Source: Bacteroides timonensis
GTDB taxonomy: Bacteria; Bacteroidota; Bacteroidia; Bacteroidales; Bacteroidaceae
DNA: 64,000 nucleotides
Direction: 5' to 3'
Assembly (NCBI RefSeq): GCF_000513195.1
Contig: NZ_CBVI010000091.1
Location: forward strand, 1 to 64,000
Both the position numbers and the translations under genes were made by a program. A model generated the notes under the pieces. That model saw only the letters and a list, made by a program, of their open reading frames with translations. It searched no databases and was not told where the DNA came from. Below, piece after piece: positions 54,409 to 62,874 of this stretch. Within the stretch, counting starts at the first letter, position 1; each line of letters begins with the position of its first letter.

Positions 54409-55182
54409 ATGCAAGAACGACAGAAAAACAGAAAATTGTATTTTGAGGAACTTTCCATAACAAGCAGGAAATATTACATCCCATACATATCAAAATACAA
54501 AAAGATTAAAAAGGGAATGAATATTTTAGAAATAGGGTGCGGAGACGGAGGTAATTTATTACCTTTTGCCGAACTGGGATGCAACACCACAGGAGTAGAC
54601 ATATCCGCAGGTAGAATCAGGGATGCCATCCTGTTTTTTGAGGAAAGGCAGATAAAAGGGAACTTCATCGCCTCGGATATTTTTAAATTGAAAGGATTTG
54701 AACATAAATTCGACTTAATCATTTGCCATGACGTTATAGAACATATAAAAGACAAAGCGACATTCTTATCAAATCTCCCCAAATACATTAATTCTGAAGG
54801 GATCATCTTTATGTCATTTCCTGCGTGGCAAATGCCTTTTGGAGGGCATCAACAAATATGCAAAAGCAAAATAATTTCTCACTTCCCTTTCATACATTTA
54901 CTACCTGCATCTATATACAAAGGCATTTTAAAAATTGGCGGTGAGAACATCAGCTGTATTGAAGAGCTTCTTTCTATAAAGGAAACTAAAACTCCAATAG
55001 AATTATTTGAAAAGTTAGCGCATAAGAAACGCATGACGGTTATAAACAGGCAACTGTTCTTTATAAGCCCTCATTATGAGATAAAATTCAGATTAAGCCC
55101 TCGGAAACTGCCTTCAATAATTGCCGGTGTTCCATATCTGAGAAACTTCTTCACCACATCATGCTTTTATATTCTAAAATGA
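54409..55182 (+). CDS. Class I SAM methyltransferase, copy 1
   Basis: A 257-residue methyltransferase with motif I ILEIGCGDGGNLLPFAELG (about 38-56), motif II TTGVDISAGRI, and LIICHDVIEHIKDKATFL (motif IV region). The C-terminal part, with SFPAWQMPFGGHQQICKSK and PYLRNFFTTSCFYILK, is specific. It is a paralogue of the gene at 62004; I count about 43 differences in 257 residues (about 83% identity). Substrate unknown; a surface polysaccharide or lipid is possible given the neighbours. Confidence 0.85.
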   Translation: MQERQKNRKLYFEELSITSRKYYIPYISKYKKIKKGMNILEIGCGDGGNLLPFAELGCNTTGVDISAGRIRDAILFFEERQIKGNFIASDIFKLKGFEHKFDLIICHDVIEHIKDKATFLSNLPKYINSEGIIFMSFPAWQMPFGGHQQICKSKIISHFPFIHLLPASIYKGILKIGGENISCIEELLSIKETKTPIELFEKLAHKKRMTVINRQLFFISPHYEIKFRLSPRKLPSIIAGVPYLRNFFTTSCFYILK

Positions 55183-55248
55183 CACACTTTGCTCACATAA
55201 TATGGAAATGCAACTTGCTATAACTGCAACGACGACATTACACTTGAA

Positions 55249-55329
55249 AACAAGTAATGTTATGGTCCGGAACAAGTAATGTTACGGATGATTACATTGC
55301 TTGTTCTCATCAACAACAAGCAATGTAAT
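55249..55329. repeat. 22-bp-phased AACAAGTAATG array with perfect hairpin
   Basis: AACAAGTAATGTTA occurs at 55249 and 55271 (22 bp apart), then inverted as ATTACATTGCTTGTT at 55291-55305, then AACAAGCAATGTAAT at 55315-55329. The last two are a perfect 15-bp inverted repeat with a 9-nt loop, and 55315 is 44 bp from 55271. It lies in the 583-bp convergent gap 55183-55765; the rest of that gap shows no gene. Confidence 0.65.
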
Positions 55330-55765
55330 TTTAGGTAAGTCTGATTTGCAAACGGAATATATAAGAGGTTATTTTCTTCTTGCAGCCTTTCAGCTTTTTC
55401 CAAGTTCCCTGTTCATCGACATTTTGGCTGAAACATACCTGAAACAACTATAAGACTGGAAGTTTCAGGCTGAATACCGATGAACAGGAAGTTCAAAGAG
55501 AAGTAGCCCGGAACTGTCATCCGTTTTCGTCTTTAGTATTTTTATTCCGCTTGTTACCGTTTATATAGAGCAGTGGTGAGCGGAACTTTTTATTTGCTTC
55601 CCTTCATGACGAGTTATGAGCTAAAGTAAAAACTGCTCTTGGAACAGTTCTAAACTAAGAGCACTGATAGTGTGCTGAAGTACATAAAGTACCGGAAATA
55701 GAACGTCCCACCTGCTTTTCAACACGAAAATCGGGCGAGACGGAAATAAATGGTCATCTTGCTAG

Positions 55766-56662
55766 TTATAATCCTTCTATGTCTTTAATGGGTAAACCAG
55801 TCACTTGGTGGATGAGCTCGAAGGAGATATTCAGGGATTTCATCGTACGGGCATTCTCTATGTTTTTTTCCTGCTTTCCTTGTTCAAGCCCTTCCTGTCT
55901 GCCTTCCTCTCTTCCTTCCTCTCTTCCTTCCTCCGCCGCCGTACTCAGCACATCATTCTGAATCATCACGGCATTGATATGCTCGTCATACGCCAGTTGT
56001 TCCGCCCTGTCCATATTATAATAAATCAGTTTGCGGCGTGCCTCTTCCAGTCCGGGAGCTTTCGTGTCGGGGCGGATGATTCCGGTTTTCAGATACTCTA
56101 TCCACTCCTCAAGCGGGGTGACGGCCACCTTATTGAACTCATTCACTCGAATCAGGAAGTATTCGGGGAAGATTTCGGCAGGCAACTTGCGCACGATGGC
56201 ATCCTTCTCCTTGGTGGTGACTTCCAGAAAATCGCCCGTATGCACGCCCACAAAGGAGTTCTGACCGTGGTACAGGTAATCGTTCCCCTTGCCAATGTCG
56301 AAATAGAGAATGCTGATGGAGTACACTTTCTTCACTTGGGAGTAAAGTTCTCCCAGTTCGATATGCTCCGTGATGGCCTTGGCAACGCCGAAGAGGATGC
56401 GCTCTAAATAGTATATTTCGCGCGTGTTCTGCACCTCAACGATGATGATTTCATCCTTGCTATTGCGCGCCTTGATGTCCACACGGTTGAACTTCTCGCT
56501 TTCACGTTGCTGGTTGCCCTCGCTTTCCAGTATCTCGACGATGCGGATAGGCTCACCCAGCAACACGGTGAGGAAGCCTTCGAGCACGCCGAAGTTGGCT
56601 TTGTTGCGCAGCAAACGTTTCACAGCCCAATCAAAACGTATATATTTGTCTTTCTGTTCCAT
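55766..56662 (-). CDS. Rpn-family recombination-promoting nuclease/transposase-like protein
   Basis: A 298-residue PD-(D/E)XK nuclease-type protein. The catalytic core is visible as FNRVDIKARNSKDEIIIVEVQNT (Asp, then Glu-x-Gln). Relatives include the Rpn proteins of E. coli, which cut DNA and promote recA-independent recombination. I start it at 56662 (MEQKDKYIRFDWAVKRLL): the -7 box TACCTTTG (CAAAGGTA, 56692-56699) lies downstream of the longer start. Near the C-terminus a tandem tract EEGREEGREEGRQEG is encoded by a 12-bp repeat at about 55900-55930. No terminal inverted repeats or target duplication were seen, so it is not shown to be mobile. Confidence 0.85.
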   Translation of the reverse strand: MEQKDKYIRFDWAVKRLLRNKANFGVLEGFLTVLLGEPIRIVEILESEGNQQRESEKFNRVDIKARNSKDEIIIVEVQNTREIYYLERILFGVAKAITEHIELGELYSQVKKVYSISILYFDIGKGNDYLYHGQNSFVGVHTGDFLEVTTKEKDAIVRKLPAEIFPEYFLIRVNEFNKVAVTPLEEWIEYLKTGIIRPDTKAPGLEEARRKLIYYNMDRAEQLAYDEHINAVMIQNDVLSTAAEEGREEGREEGRQEGLEQGKQEKNIENARTMKSLNISFELIHQVTGLPIKDIEGL

Positions 56663-56691
56663 AACTTTTGTTTTTGTCTTCCGGTTATGCA

Positions 56692-56699
56692 CAAAGGTA
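56692..56699 (-). promoter_or_regulatory. -7 box of the Rpn-family gene
   Basis: CAAAGGTA reads TACCTTTG on the minus strand, 30 bp before the chosen start at 56662. Confidence 0.5.
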
Positions 56700-57018
56700 A
56701 GCATTATTTCTGTTCCCAACATGTCCGGAAGCAATAATTTATTTCATTACTTCTCATCTATAAGTCAAATTAGCATTCTCATGTTCCGACTTATAGAACA
56801 ATCTCCTCCCCTTCCCCGTACCAAGTATAAAAACTCGATGTCCTCTGTGTCCTCTGTGGTGAAATAGTTCCTTTCCGTTTTGAGTCAAAAGCCGTGCGTC
56901 CAATTTATTGCGCTGATGCCCTGCCATAAAATGGCTTCTTTTCTCACAGGAGTTTTTTATATATTTGTCAGCACATCGTCACTTTCGAAGTAAAAGGCAG
57001 ATATATAGGCTGTTATCT

Positions 57019-57072
57019 GTGCTGACAACAGTGACGGTAAGTGCTGACAACTATTTTACCGTCACTCTTTTT
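57019..57072 (+). terminator. 22-bp repeat folding as a terminator-like hairpin
   Basis: GTGCTGACAAC occurs at 57019 and 57041 (22 bp apart). GTGACGGTAA (57031-57040) pairs perfectly with TTACCGTCAC (57056-57065), followed by TCTTTTTG. An inverted TTTGTCAGCAC lies at about 56964. It lies in the 975-bp divergent gap between the Rpn gene (56662) and the TPR regulator (57638), which otherwise has no gene. Confidence 0.5.
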
Positions 57073-57251
57073 GTTCTGTTTGTTTACAAAATAACGGACT
57101 AATATCCTAGCTGTCAGACTGTAATGCTATTTTTGCATTTATGACTGATATTGGTACGAATGCTCTATTTTTGTCTGTATACTATGGTACTTCATTGCTC
57201 CGGAATGAGTTCACTGCTACCAGTTCTATACACATGAAGTCTGTTCCCCTA

Positions 57252-57385
57252 TGTAGGATGGCAGTCCCCTTCATGGGAACGACAGTTTCCCTTTGTGGGA
57301 ACGAGTGTTCCCCTTAATGGGAACGAGCGTTTCTCACGATGGGAACGAGCGTTTCTCCTAATGGGAACGGAAGTTGCTCTTCATG
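57252..57385. repeat. Tandem 22-bp repeat, GGGAACGAG core
   Basis: GGGAAC begins at 57275, 57297, 57319, 57341 and 57363, exactly 22 bp apart, each within ATGGGAACGA(G/C)-GTTTCTCC-like units; a decayed unit precedes (57252) and another follows. Each unit contains a short dyad (GGGAAC and GTTCCC or GTTTCC), so inverted pairing within the array is possible. It is not a CRISPR: there are no unique spacers. Confidence 0.75.
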
Positions 57386-57591
57386 TGCATTGTATTATCT
57401 GTTTGTCTCTGTCTAAAAGATAAGTAAGTGTTCATGATTAGTTCATATATATTCGGGTTATGAATCAAATTAAACTACTGACTCGCATTATTAATCAGTG
57501 AATATCAATGCTGTAACGCCAAAATTATGGTCAGAGGCTCTGAAGATCAAAAAGAAAATGAATTTCACTCCCCGACTTCAAAAAAGTTTAT

Positions 57592-57599
57592 TACCTTTG
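57592..57599 (+). promoter_or_regulatory. -7 box of the TPR regulator
   Basis: TACCTTTG, 39 bp before the start at 57638. Confidence 0.5.
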
Positions 57600-57637
57600 T
57601 ATGATTTAATAACACTAACGACTAAAGCAACACGCGT

Positions 57638-59380
57638 ATGAAATGGCCTAAACCACTACTAATAATCATTCTCTTACCACTTTACTTCCTCTCCTGTGAC
57701 AGTAAACCTTATCCTCATGTCTTACAACTTGCTGACTCCCTTATAAATATTTGTCCGGACAGTGCTATTGTATTATTGGACCAATTCAAGGATAGCATCA
57801 GTCAAGAGCCAGAAGAAACACAAATATATTATCAACTGCTGACTATAAAAGCAAGAGATAAAGCATATATTGCACATACTTCGGATAGCTTGATGCTGGA
57901 AGTACTGCACTATTATGAAAAGAAGAAAGATAAAAAATATCTGCTGGAAGCATATTATTATGCAGGACGGATATATAGGGATTTGGGAGACGCACCGCAA
58001 GCGCTGGAATATTTCTTCAAAGCTATTGATGCATCAAGTGCTTGCATGGATTATAAGTTAACAAGTCGCATCTATAGTCAAATAGGAACCCTTTATCTTT
58101 ATCAAGAAGTATATGATAAAGCACACGATGTATTCGTCAAAGCATATCAATATGATATCTTGGCAAAGGACAGCATCAGTATTATTTACAGCTTACGGGA
58201 TATCGGACGGACATTTAGCACACTGAGCAAGGTGGACAGTGCAATATATTACTACGAAAAGGCAGATAAATTAGCTAACAAAATAAAGAACATAAATCTG
58301 AAAAGAATCGTCAACAGTGAACTATCTGAATATTACACTAAACTGGGGATGTATCAAAAAGCTTATCAAAGCATGCAAATTGCCTTTGAACAGATCAACA
58401 CTATCAATTTAGCTCCCCGTTATTGTACGGCAGCGCGTTATTACTACCATACAAATCAATTAGACTCTGCGACTTATTATTACACCCAATTGTCACTCAT
58501 GAACCGATATAGCTACAAGGCAGAAGGCTATCAGGGATTGGGCTACATTGCACGTCTAAAAGGAGAATATAAAAAAGCATTAGAGTATTTAGACAAAGAT
58601 TTAGCATATACAGATTCTGCGAGAAATATCATTCAGACAGAAACAGTACGCAAAATAAACTCATTATATAATTACCAATTAAAAGAAAAAGAAAACAACC
58701 GATTGAAAGATATGGCTAATAACCAGAAAATATGGAATATTATTTTCATCTCCTTTCTCATCTCTCTTATACTAATCTTTGCTGTTTATTGGCAATATCA
58801 TAAGAGAAAAAAACAAGAAGAATTAGCCCAACAAAGGAGAATAAAAAGAATGCAAGAAGAACAATATAACCAAAGTTTGGCATGCATTGAGGAAAACAGG
58901 AGGCAAATAAAAAAACTGGAACAATCGCTACAGAGTGCAGAAATCATAAAAAGTTCATTAAATCAAGATTTACTCAATCTCCAGAAAAAGCTTATTGAAA
59001 AAAGCAATGAGCAAATTATAGCTAAACAAGAATTTCGTGAACAAGGTATCTCTATTTTAAAGAAATCACCAATATACCACAAATTTCTAAAGGCGGAGCA
59101 AGGGATAAAAATTAAAAAAGAAGACTGGCAAGAACTGATTCATAGCATAAATGAAGCCTATACAGATTTCACGCTACGTCTACTTGATCTCTATCCAATG
59201 AAGACAATAGAGATGCAAGTTTGCCTACTCATAAAAATAGGAGTACCTCCTACCCAAATTGCATATATAACCTCACATACCAAGCAAGCCATTACATCCA
59301 TACGCAAAAGGTTATACAAGAAGGTTTTCAATATGGATGGAAGCCCCGAAGATTGGGATATTTTCATTAGCTCAATGTAG
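57638..59380 (+). CDS. Membrane-bound TPR regulator with C-terminal HTH
   Basis: A 580-residue protein: signal/lipobox-like start (LLPLYFLSCDS), TPR repeats (about 70-340; LLEAYYYAGRIYRDLGDAPQALEYFFKA), membrane segment (about 365-385), coiled coil (about 390-455; rich in E, Q, K), and a LuxR-like helix-turn-helix at the end (about 520-565; KTIEMQVCLLIKIGVPPTQIAYITSH, in which QIAYIT and KQAITSIRKRL are the helices). Sensor outside, DNA-binding part inside: a one-component regulator. It immediately precedes a run of small secreted-protein genes with paired GCGTACTT boxes in their promoter, its probable target. Confidence 0.75.
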   Translation: MKWPKPLLIIILLPLYFLSCDSKPYPHVLQLADSLINICPDSAIVLLDQFKDSISQEPEETQIYYQLLTIKARDKAYIAHTSDSLMLEVLHYYEKKKDKKYLLEAYYYAGRIYRDLGDAPQALEYFFKAIDASSACMDYKLTSRIYSQIGTLYLYQEVYDKAHDVFVKAYQYDILAKDSISIIYSLRDIGRTFSTLSKVDSAIYYYEKADKLANKIKNINLKRIVNSELSEYYTKLGMYQKAYQSMQIAFEQINTINLAPRYCTAARYYYHTNQLDSATYYYTQLSLMNRYSYKAEGYQGLGYIARLKGEYKKALEYLDKDLAYTDSARNIIQTETVRKINSLYNYQLKEKENNRLKDMANNQKIWNIIFISFLISLILIFAVYWQYHKRKKQEELAQQRRIKRMQEEQYNQSLACIEENRRQIKKLEQSLQSAEIIKSSLNQDLLNLQKKLIEKSNEQIIAKQEFREQGISILKKSPIYHKFLKAEQGIKIKKEDWQELIHSINEAYTDFTLRLLDLYPMKTIEMQVCLLIKIGVPPTQIAYITSHTKQAITSIRKRLYKKVFNMDGSPEDWDIFISSM

Positions 59381-59386
59381 TCAGAA

Positions 59387-59485
59387 GCGTACTTGTTGCG
59401 TACTATTATTATTGAGTACCTGCAAAATGCGTACTTATTGCGTACTTAATTATCGCATAATTCTTACACGAAGTCCCTACATTTG
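59387..59485 (+). promoter_or_regulatory. Paired GCGTACTT boxes and -7 box
   Basis: GCGTACTT/GCGTACT begin at 59387 and 59398, and again GCGTACTT at 59429 and 59440; each pair is 11 bp apart. A -7 box TACATTTG follows at 59478-59485, and the DUF3244-like gene starts at 59509. Direct repeats just upstream of a promoter fit an activator site. Confidence 0.6.
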
Positions 59486-59508
59486 TAAAAACTCAAAAAG
59501 AAAGAATC

Positions 59509-59904
59509 ATGTTACGTTATCTTTTTATCTTCATATTAGTAGCAGCATCTCTTCTTCTCACAGCAAGTGCAAAAGGAGCTATCATTCATATGATATATAA
59601 CGTTGCGGAGTGCAATGATCCTAAAGACACAAACCCATGGGAACAAGACAAGCGTTCTATCACCAACTTCCCATCTGTCACGCAAGAGGACGACGTTATA
59701 TATATTTATTCAAATATCATGCAAAACAACGTAAATATTATAATAAAAGACAGCAGCAATAATATTACACAATCTACTTCTATAACACTATTCCCTAATC
59801 AGCCAACAGCTATTAAGATAGTTACGACAATAAAAGGAGATTATAGGATTGAATTAAGATATAATCAAGTATCACTTTATGGTTATTTTAGCATTATGCC
59901 ATAA
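59509..59904 (+). CDS. Secreted DUF3244-like small protein
   Basis: A 131-residue protein with a signal peptide (ending LLLTASAKG). The mature part is a single small beta-sandwich pattern: VNIIIKDSSNNITQSTSITLFPNQ then GDYRIELRYNQVSLYGYFSI. This resembles DUF3244, an Ig-like domain common in Bacteroides and without known role. It is the first gene after the paired-box promoter. Confidence 0.7.
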   Translation: MLRYLFIFILVAASLLLTASAKGAIIHMIYNVAECNDPKDTNPWEQDKRSITNFPSVTQEDDVIYIYSNIMQNNVNIIIKDSSNNITQSTSITLFPNQPTAIKIVTTIKGDYRIELRYNQVSLYGYFSIMP

Positions 59905-59947
59905 TTCACTAAAATATCAGATAATCTTCTAATATAAATCAAATAAG

Positions 59948-59961
59948 AAACAACGTTGTTT
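59948..59961. promoter_or_regulatory. 14-bp perfect palindrome
   Basis: AAACAACGTTGTTT, in the 98-bp gap before the S74-domain gene. Too short a loop for a terminator; a candidate protein-binding site. Confidence 0.3.
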
Positions 59962-60002
59962 TCATAATATATTCTTAGTATTAACATTAAAATGTAATTA
60001 AC

Positions 60003-60626
60003 ATGAAAACAATCTTCACATTCAAAACTATCGTAAGTTTCCTTTTGCTTACATTGGGACTAAACCTTAATGCCCAAATCAAATATACTGATAGAGGCTT
60101 TCTCACTTTCGGTTCTACCACTTCTTATCATGATGGTACTAAATACTATGATTTGACACTCAAAGGAAATATATTTGTCCAAAGTCCGGCAAATGCAGGA
60201 AACTTTTTCCAAATAGACACCAATCCCGCAGCAACCCGTCTTGCAAGTCATTTGGATCAAGTAGTATTCTACAATACTGGAACAAGCACATTCAACAGCA
60301 TTCAAGTGAAGAATGTATATAATTACTCCGATGCCAGAGCCAAAGCAAATATCCAATCTTTATCTCAAGGTTTGTCTATATTACAACAATTAAGACCCGT
60401 TTCATACAATTTCACAGACAATTCCGATAACACCAAGTTCAGAAAAGGTGGAGATGGAAAGGAAATCGGACTATTGGCCCAGGAAGTAGAGCAAGTTCTA
60501 CCCAATATTGTCCTGACTGATCCGGATGGAAACAAATTGATTAACTACACAAGCCTCATTGCAGTACTTATAAATGCTGTTAAAGATCTAAACGAAAAAG
60601 TCGCCGCATTGGAAGCTCAACAGTAA
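60003..60626 (+). CDS. Secreted protein with S74 intramolecular chaperone domain
   Basis: A 207-residue protein with a signal peptide (ending LGLNLNAQ), a short beta-rich region and a C-terminal peptidase S74 (endosialidase chaperone) domain at about 110-205: YSDARAKANIQSL, LLAQEVEQVLPNIV, INYTSLIAVLINAVKDLNEKV. In phage tail spikes this domain folds a trimer and then cuts itself off; the self-cleavage site lies at the Ser of SDARAKAN. No phage genes surround it, so it is a host surface protein that uses the phage-type trimerisation module. Confidence 0.85.
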   Translation: MKTIFTFKTIVSFLLLTLGLNLNAQIKYTDRGFLTFGSTTSYHDGTKYYDLTLKGNIFVQSPANAGNFFQIDTNPAATRLASHLDQVVFYNTGTSTFNSIQVKNVYNYSDARAKANIQSLSQGLSILQQLRPVSYNFTDNSDNTKFRKGGDGKEIGLLAQEVEQVLPNIVLTDPDGNKLINYTSLIAVLINAVKDLNEKVAALEAQQ

Positions 60627-60647
60627 TTAAGAAAGGGGAAAACAGAC

Positions 60648-60941
60648 ATGAAAAAGAAATCCATATTAATTACTGCCTTTGCACTCGTTATCGCCATAGG
60701 CTGTACAAATGACGGAGTTATTCCGATAGAAGAAAGCAATGTCCTAACCCGCGCTGTGACTCAAACCATATTCAGTAATCAGACTGTAACATCCAACAGA
60801 ACTGTTACGGGCACAGATATATTATCTGAAAATATCACAGTCAGCAATGGTGCCAAACTTATCCTAAAAGGAAGTCAAAGTATAACCATAAATAAACCTT
60901 ATACTATAGAAAAAGGTTGCCAACTGGAAATAACACACTAA
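60648..60941 (+). CDS. Small lipoprotein with beta-helix-like repeats
   Basis: A 97-residue lipoprotein (lipobox IAIGC, Cys19). The mature part has short repeating strands (TIFSNQTVTSNRTVTG, ENITVSNGAKLILKGSQ, SITINKP) like a single-layer beta-helix fragment. No named family is recognised. It follows the S74 gene by 21 bp and is probably on the same transcript. Confidence 0.65.
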   Translation: MKKKSILITAFALVIAIGCTNDGVIPIEESNVLTRAVTQTIFSNQTVTSNRTVTGTDILSENITVSNGAKLILKGSQSITINKPYTIEKGCQLEITH

Positions 60942-60960
60942 TTCGTTTTAGGAAAGAGAA

Positions 60961-60998
60961 AGAAGAGGGAAGAGAATTTTCATTGTCTTCCCTCTTCT
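60961..60998 (+). terminator. Perfect 13-bp hairpin between lipoprotein and acyltransferase
   Basis: AGAAGAGGGAAGA (60961-60973) pairs with TCTTCCCTCTTCT (60986-60998) around a 12-nt loop. No T run follows, so a partial terminator or mRNA-stability element. Confidence 0.5.
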
Positions 60999-61020
60999 CA
61001 ACGACACAAAAAAACAATTT

Positions 61021-61974
61021 ATGGAACACCGTATTCGAGAATTAGACCACCTGAAAAGCATTTTCATTCTTCTAATGGTTGCTTTCCACTTGGTGTATAT
61101 AGGCGATAAATATCCTTATGCAAAGCAGATTGTATATACATTCCATATGTCCGCCTTCCTTATTCTATCCGGCTATTTGACCAACATCCAAACAGACAAC
61201 GGAAGTTTCTTAAAGAAACAATTATGGATTTTTATCCCATACATCTGCATGGAGACGGGCTATGTCATTATGTCTTATATCTTACCCGTCAGAGAAAGCG
61301 TATCAGAAGTTACCCCAACCCTATTATTACACAAAATATTTGTTAAACCAATAGGCACTTATTGGTATCTGCACACCCTTATCATCTGTAACCTTATTTA
61401 TTATTACATATTCCGTTATATTCATGCAACAACCATTTCACGCATAATACTATTTGGCGTATGCCTGTTCACAATATCTTATTGGGGAGGACTTATGGCA
61501 TTTGCCAATGCCATTTACTTTCTTGCAGGAGCCATTATCAGGCAAAGCAAACTACCATTCACCCATATCTTTCAGGCGTCACTCCTCGCCCTTATTCCTA
61601 TCGTAATACTCTGCTGTTTCCCAGATAATCTGAACAGGGGAACATTGGCAGGTATTATCATTACTTACTTGGCAATCAGTATACTATTGTATATTCACCG
61701 CTACTTGCCCGAATGCATCAAACAAAACCTTTACTTTATTGGTCAAAATACTCTTGTTATACTTCTATTCTCTCCGATTTTCACAATCTTATGCAAGGTA
61801 TTTCTACCAGTTTTACAGTTTGAGCCAACTGGAATGCTTTTTATGTTCACATCAGTCTTTTTCACAACAATGGGCTGTTTAGCAATGGCATGGGGTATGG
61901 ACAAGCTACATTTATCCCACTTCTTCTTTGGGAAAGACACCATTTTTAAACCAATAATGAAATTAACAAAATAA
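61021..61974 (+). CDS. Acyltransferase-3 family membrane protein
   Basis: A 317-residue inner-membrane protein with about ten hydrophobic segments and the acyltransferase-3 start IRELDHLKSIFILLMVAFHLV (conserved His in AFHL), then FHMSAFLILSGYL. Members O-acetylate or otherwise acylate surface glycans such as O-antigen. Adjacent methyltransferase and MACPF genes make envelope modification a reasonable guess. The start at 61021 fits the beginning of the first membrane segment. Confidence 0.85.
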   Translation: MEHRIRELDHLKSIFILLMVAFHLVYIGDKYPYAKQIVYTFHMSAFLILSGYLTNIQTDNGSFLKKQLWIFIPYICMETGYVIMSYILPVRESVSEVTPTLLLHKIFVKPIGTYWYLHTLIICNLIYYYIFRYIHATTISRIILFGVCLFTISYWGGLMAFANAIYFLAGAIIRQSKLPFTHIFQASLLALIPIVILCCFPDNLNRGTLAGIIITYLAISILLYIHRYLPECIKQNLYFIGQNTLVILLFSPIFTILCKVFLPVLQFEPTGMLFMFTSVFFTTMGCLAMAWGMDKLHLSHFFFGKDTIFKPIMKLTK

Positions 61975-62003
61975 AAATAACAGACTTACTAACATCATAC
62001 ATT

Positions 62004-62777
62004 ATGCAAGAACGACAGAAAAACAGAAAACTCTACTTCGAGGAACTTTCCATAACAAGCAAGAAATACTATATTCCTTATATCTCGAAATTCAAGAAGA
62101 TTGAAGAAGGAATGAATATTTTAGAGATAGGATGTGGAGATGGGGGCAATCTGTTGCCCTTTGCCGAACTGGGATGCAGCACGACAGGAGTCGACATATC
62201 CGCAGGTAGAATTAAGGATGCCATCCTGTTTTTTGAAGAAAGACAAATCAAAGGAAACTTCATTGCATCCGATATCTTCAAGCTAAAAAGCCTTGAGCAT
62301 AATTTTGATTTGATTATCTGCCATGACGTTATTGAACATATAGAAGACAAAGCGACATTTTTGTTCAATCTACCGAAATATACTAAACCCGGAGGTCTTA
62401 TTTTCATGTCATTCCCCGCATGGCAGATGCCGTTTGGAGGGCATCAACAAATATGCAAAAGCAAGACAATCTCTCACGTTCCCTTTATTCATCTGCTACC
62501 CGCCTTTATGTATAAAAGCATTCTGAAAATGAGTGGAGAAAACGAAGATTGCATTAAAGAACTTTTGTCCATAAAGGAAACCAGAACCCCCATAGAGTTA
62601 TTTGAAAGACTCGTGCGCAAGAATCATATCACAGTTGTAGACAGACAATTGTTCTTTATAAATCCTCATTATGAAATAAAATTCGGACTGACGCCCCGAA
62701 AGCAGTCTGCAATAATCGCCGGTATTCCATATCTGAGAAATTTATTCACTACATCATGTTTCTACATTTTGAAATAA
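62004..62777 (+). CDS. Class I SAM methyltransferase, copy 2
   Basis: A 257-residue paralogue of the gene at 54409, with the same motifs (ILEIGCGDGGNLLPFAELG, TTGVDISAGRI, LIICHDVIEHIEDKATFL). The two start with the same 19 residues and end with the same CFYILK. It lies 29 bp after the acyltransferase, on the same strand. Both copies have intact SAM motifs, so both should be active. Synteny around the two copies is not shared, only the gene. Confidence 0.85.
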   Translation: MQERQKNRKLYFEELSITSKKYYIPYISKFKKIEEGMNILEIGCGDGGNLLPFAELGCSTTGVDISAGRIKDAILFFEERQIKGNFIASDIFKLKSLEHNFDLIICHDVIEHIEDKATFLFNLPKYTKPGGLIFMSFPAWQMPFGGHQQICKSKTISHVPFIHLLPAFMYKSILKMSGENEDCIKELLSIKETRTPIELFERLVRKNHITVVDRQLFFINPHYEIKFGLTPRKQSAIIAGIPYLRNLFTTSCFYILK

Positions 62778-62790
62778 AAGATAATAAAAG

Positions 62791-62835
62791 AGTTTCCATT
62801 GAAGTTACTTTTACCGGAAACTTCTTCCCTTTTTG
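62791..62835 (+). terminator. Hairpin between methyltransferase and MACPF gene
   Basis: AGTTTCC (62791-62797) pairs with GGAAACT (62816-62822), followed by TCTTCCCTTTTTG. This suggests the MACPF gene may be transcribed separately. Confidence 0.5.
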
Positions 62836-62874
62836 ATTTTGAAATATATGAATTAAACTTTAAAAAAAAGAGTT

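Noticed and set aside
55766-56662. Insertion sequence
   Set aside because: The Rpn-type protein is transposase-like by family only; no terminal inverted repeats or target-site duplication were found around it.
57252-57385. Possible CRISPR array
   Set aside because: The 22-bp units are contiguous repeats without unique spacers, and no cas gene is present.
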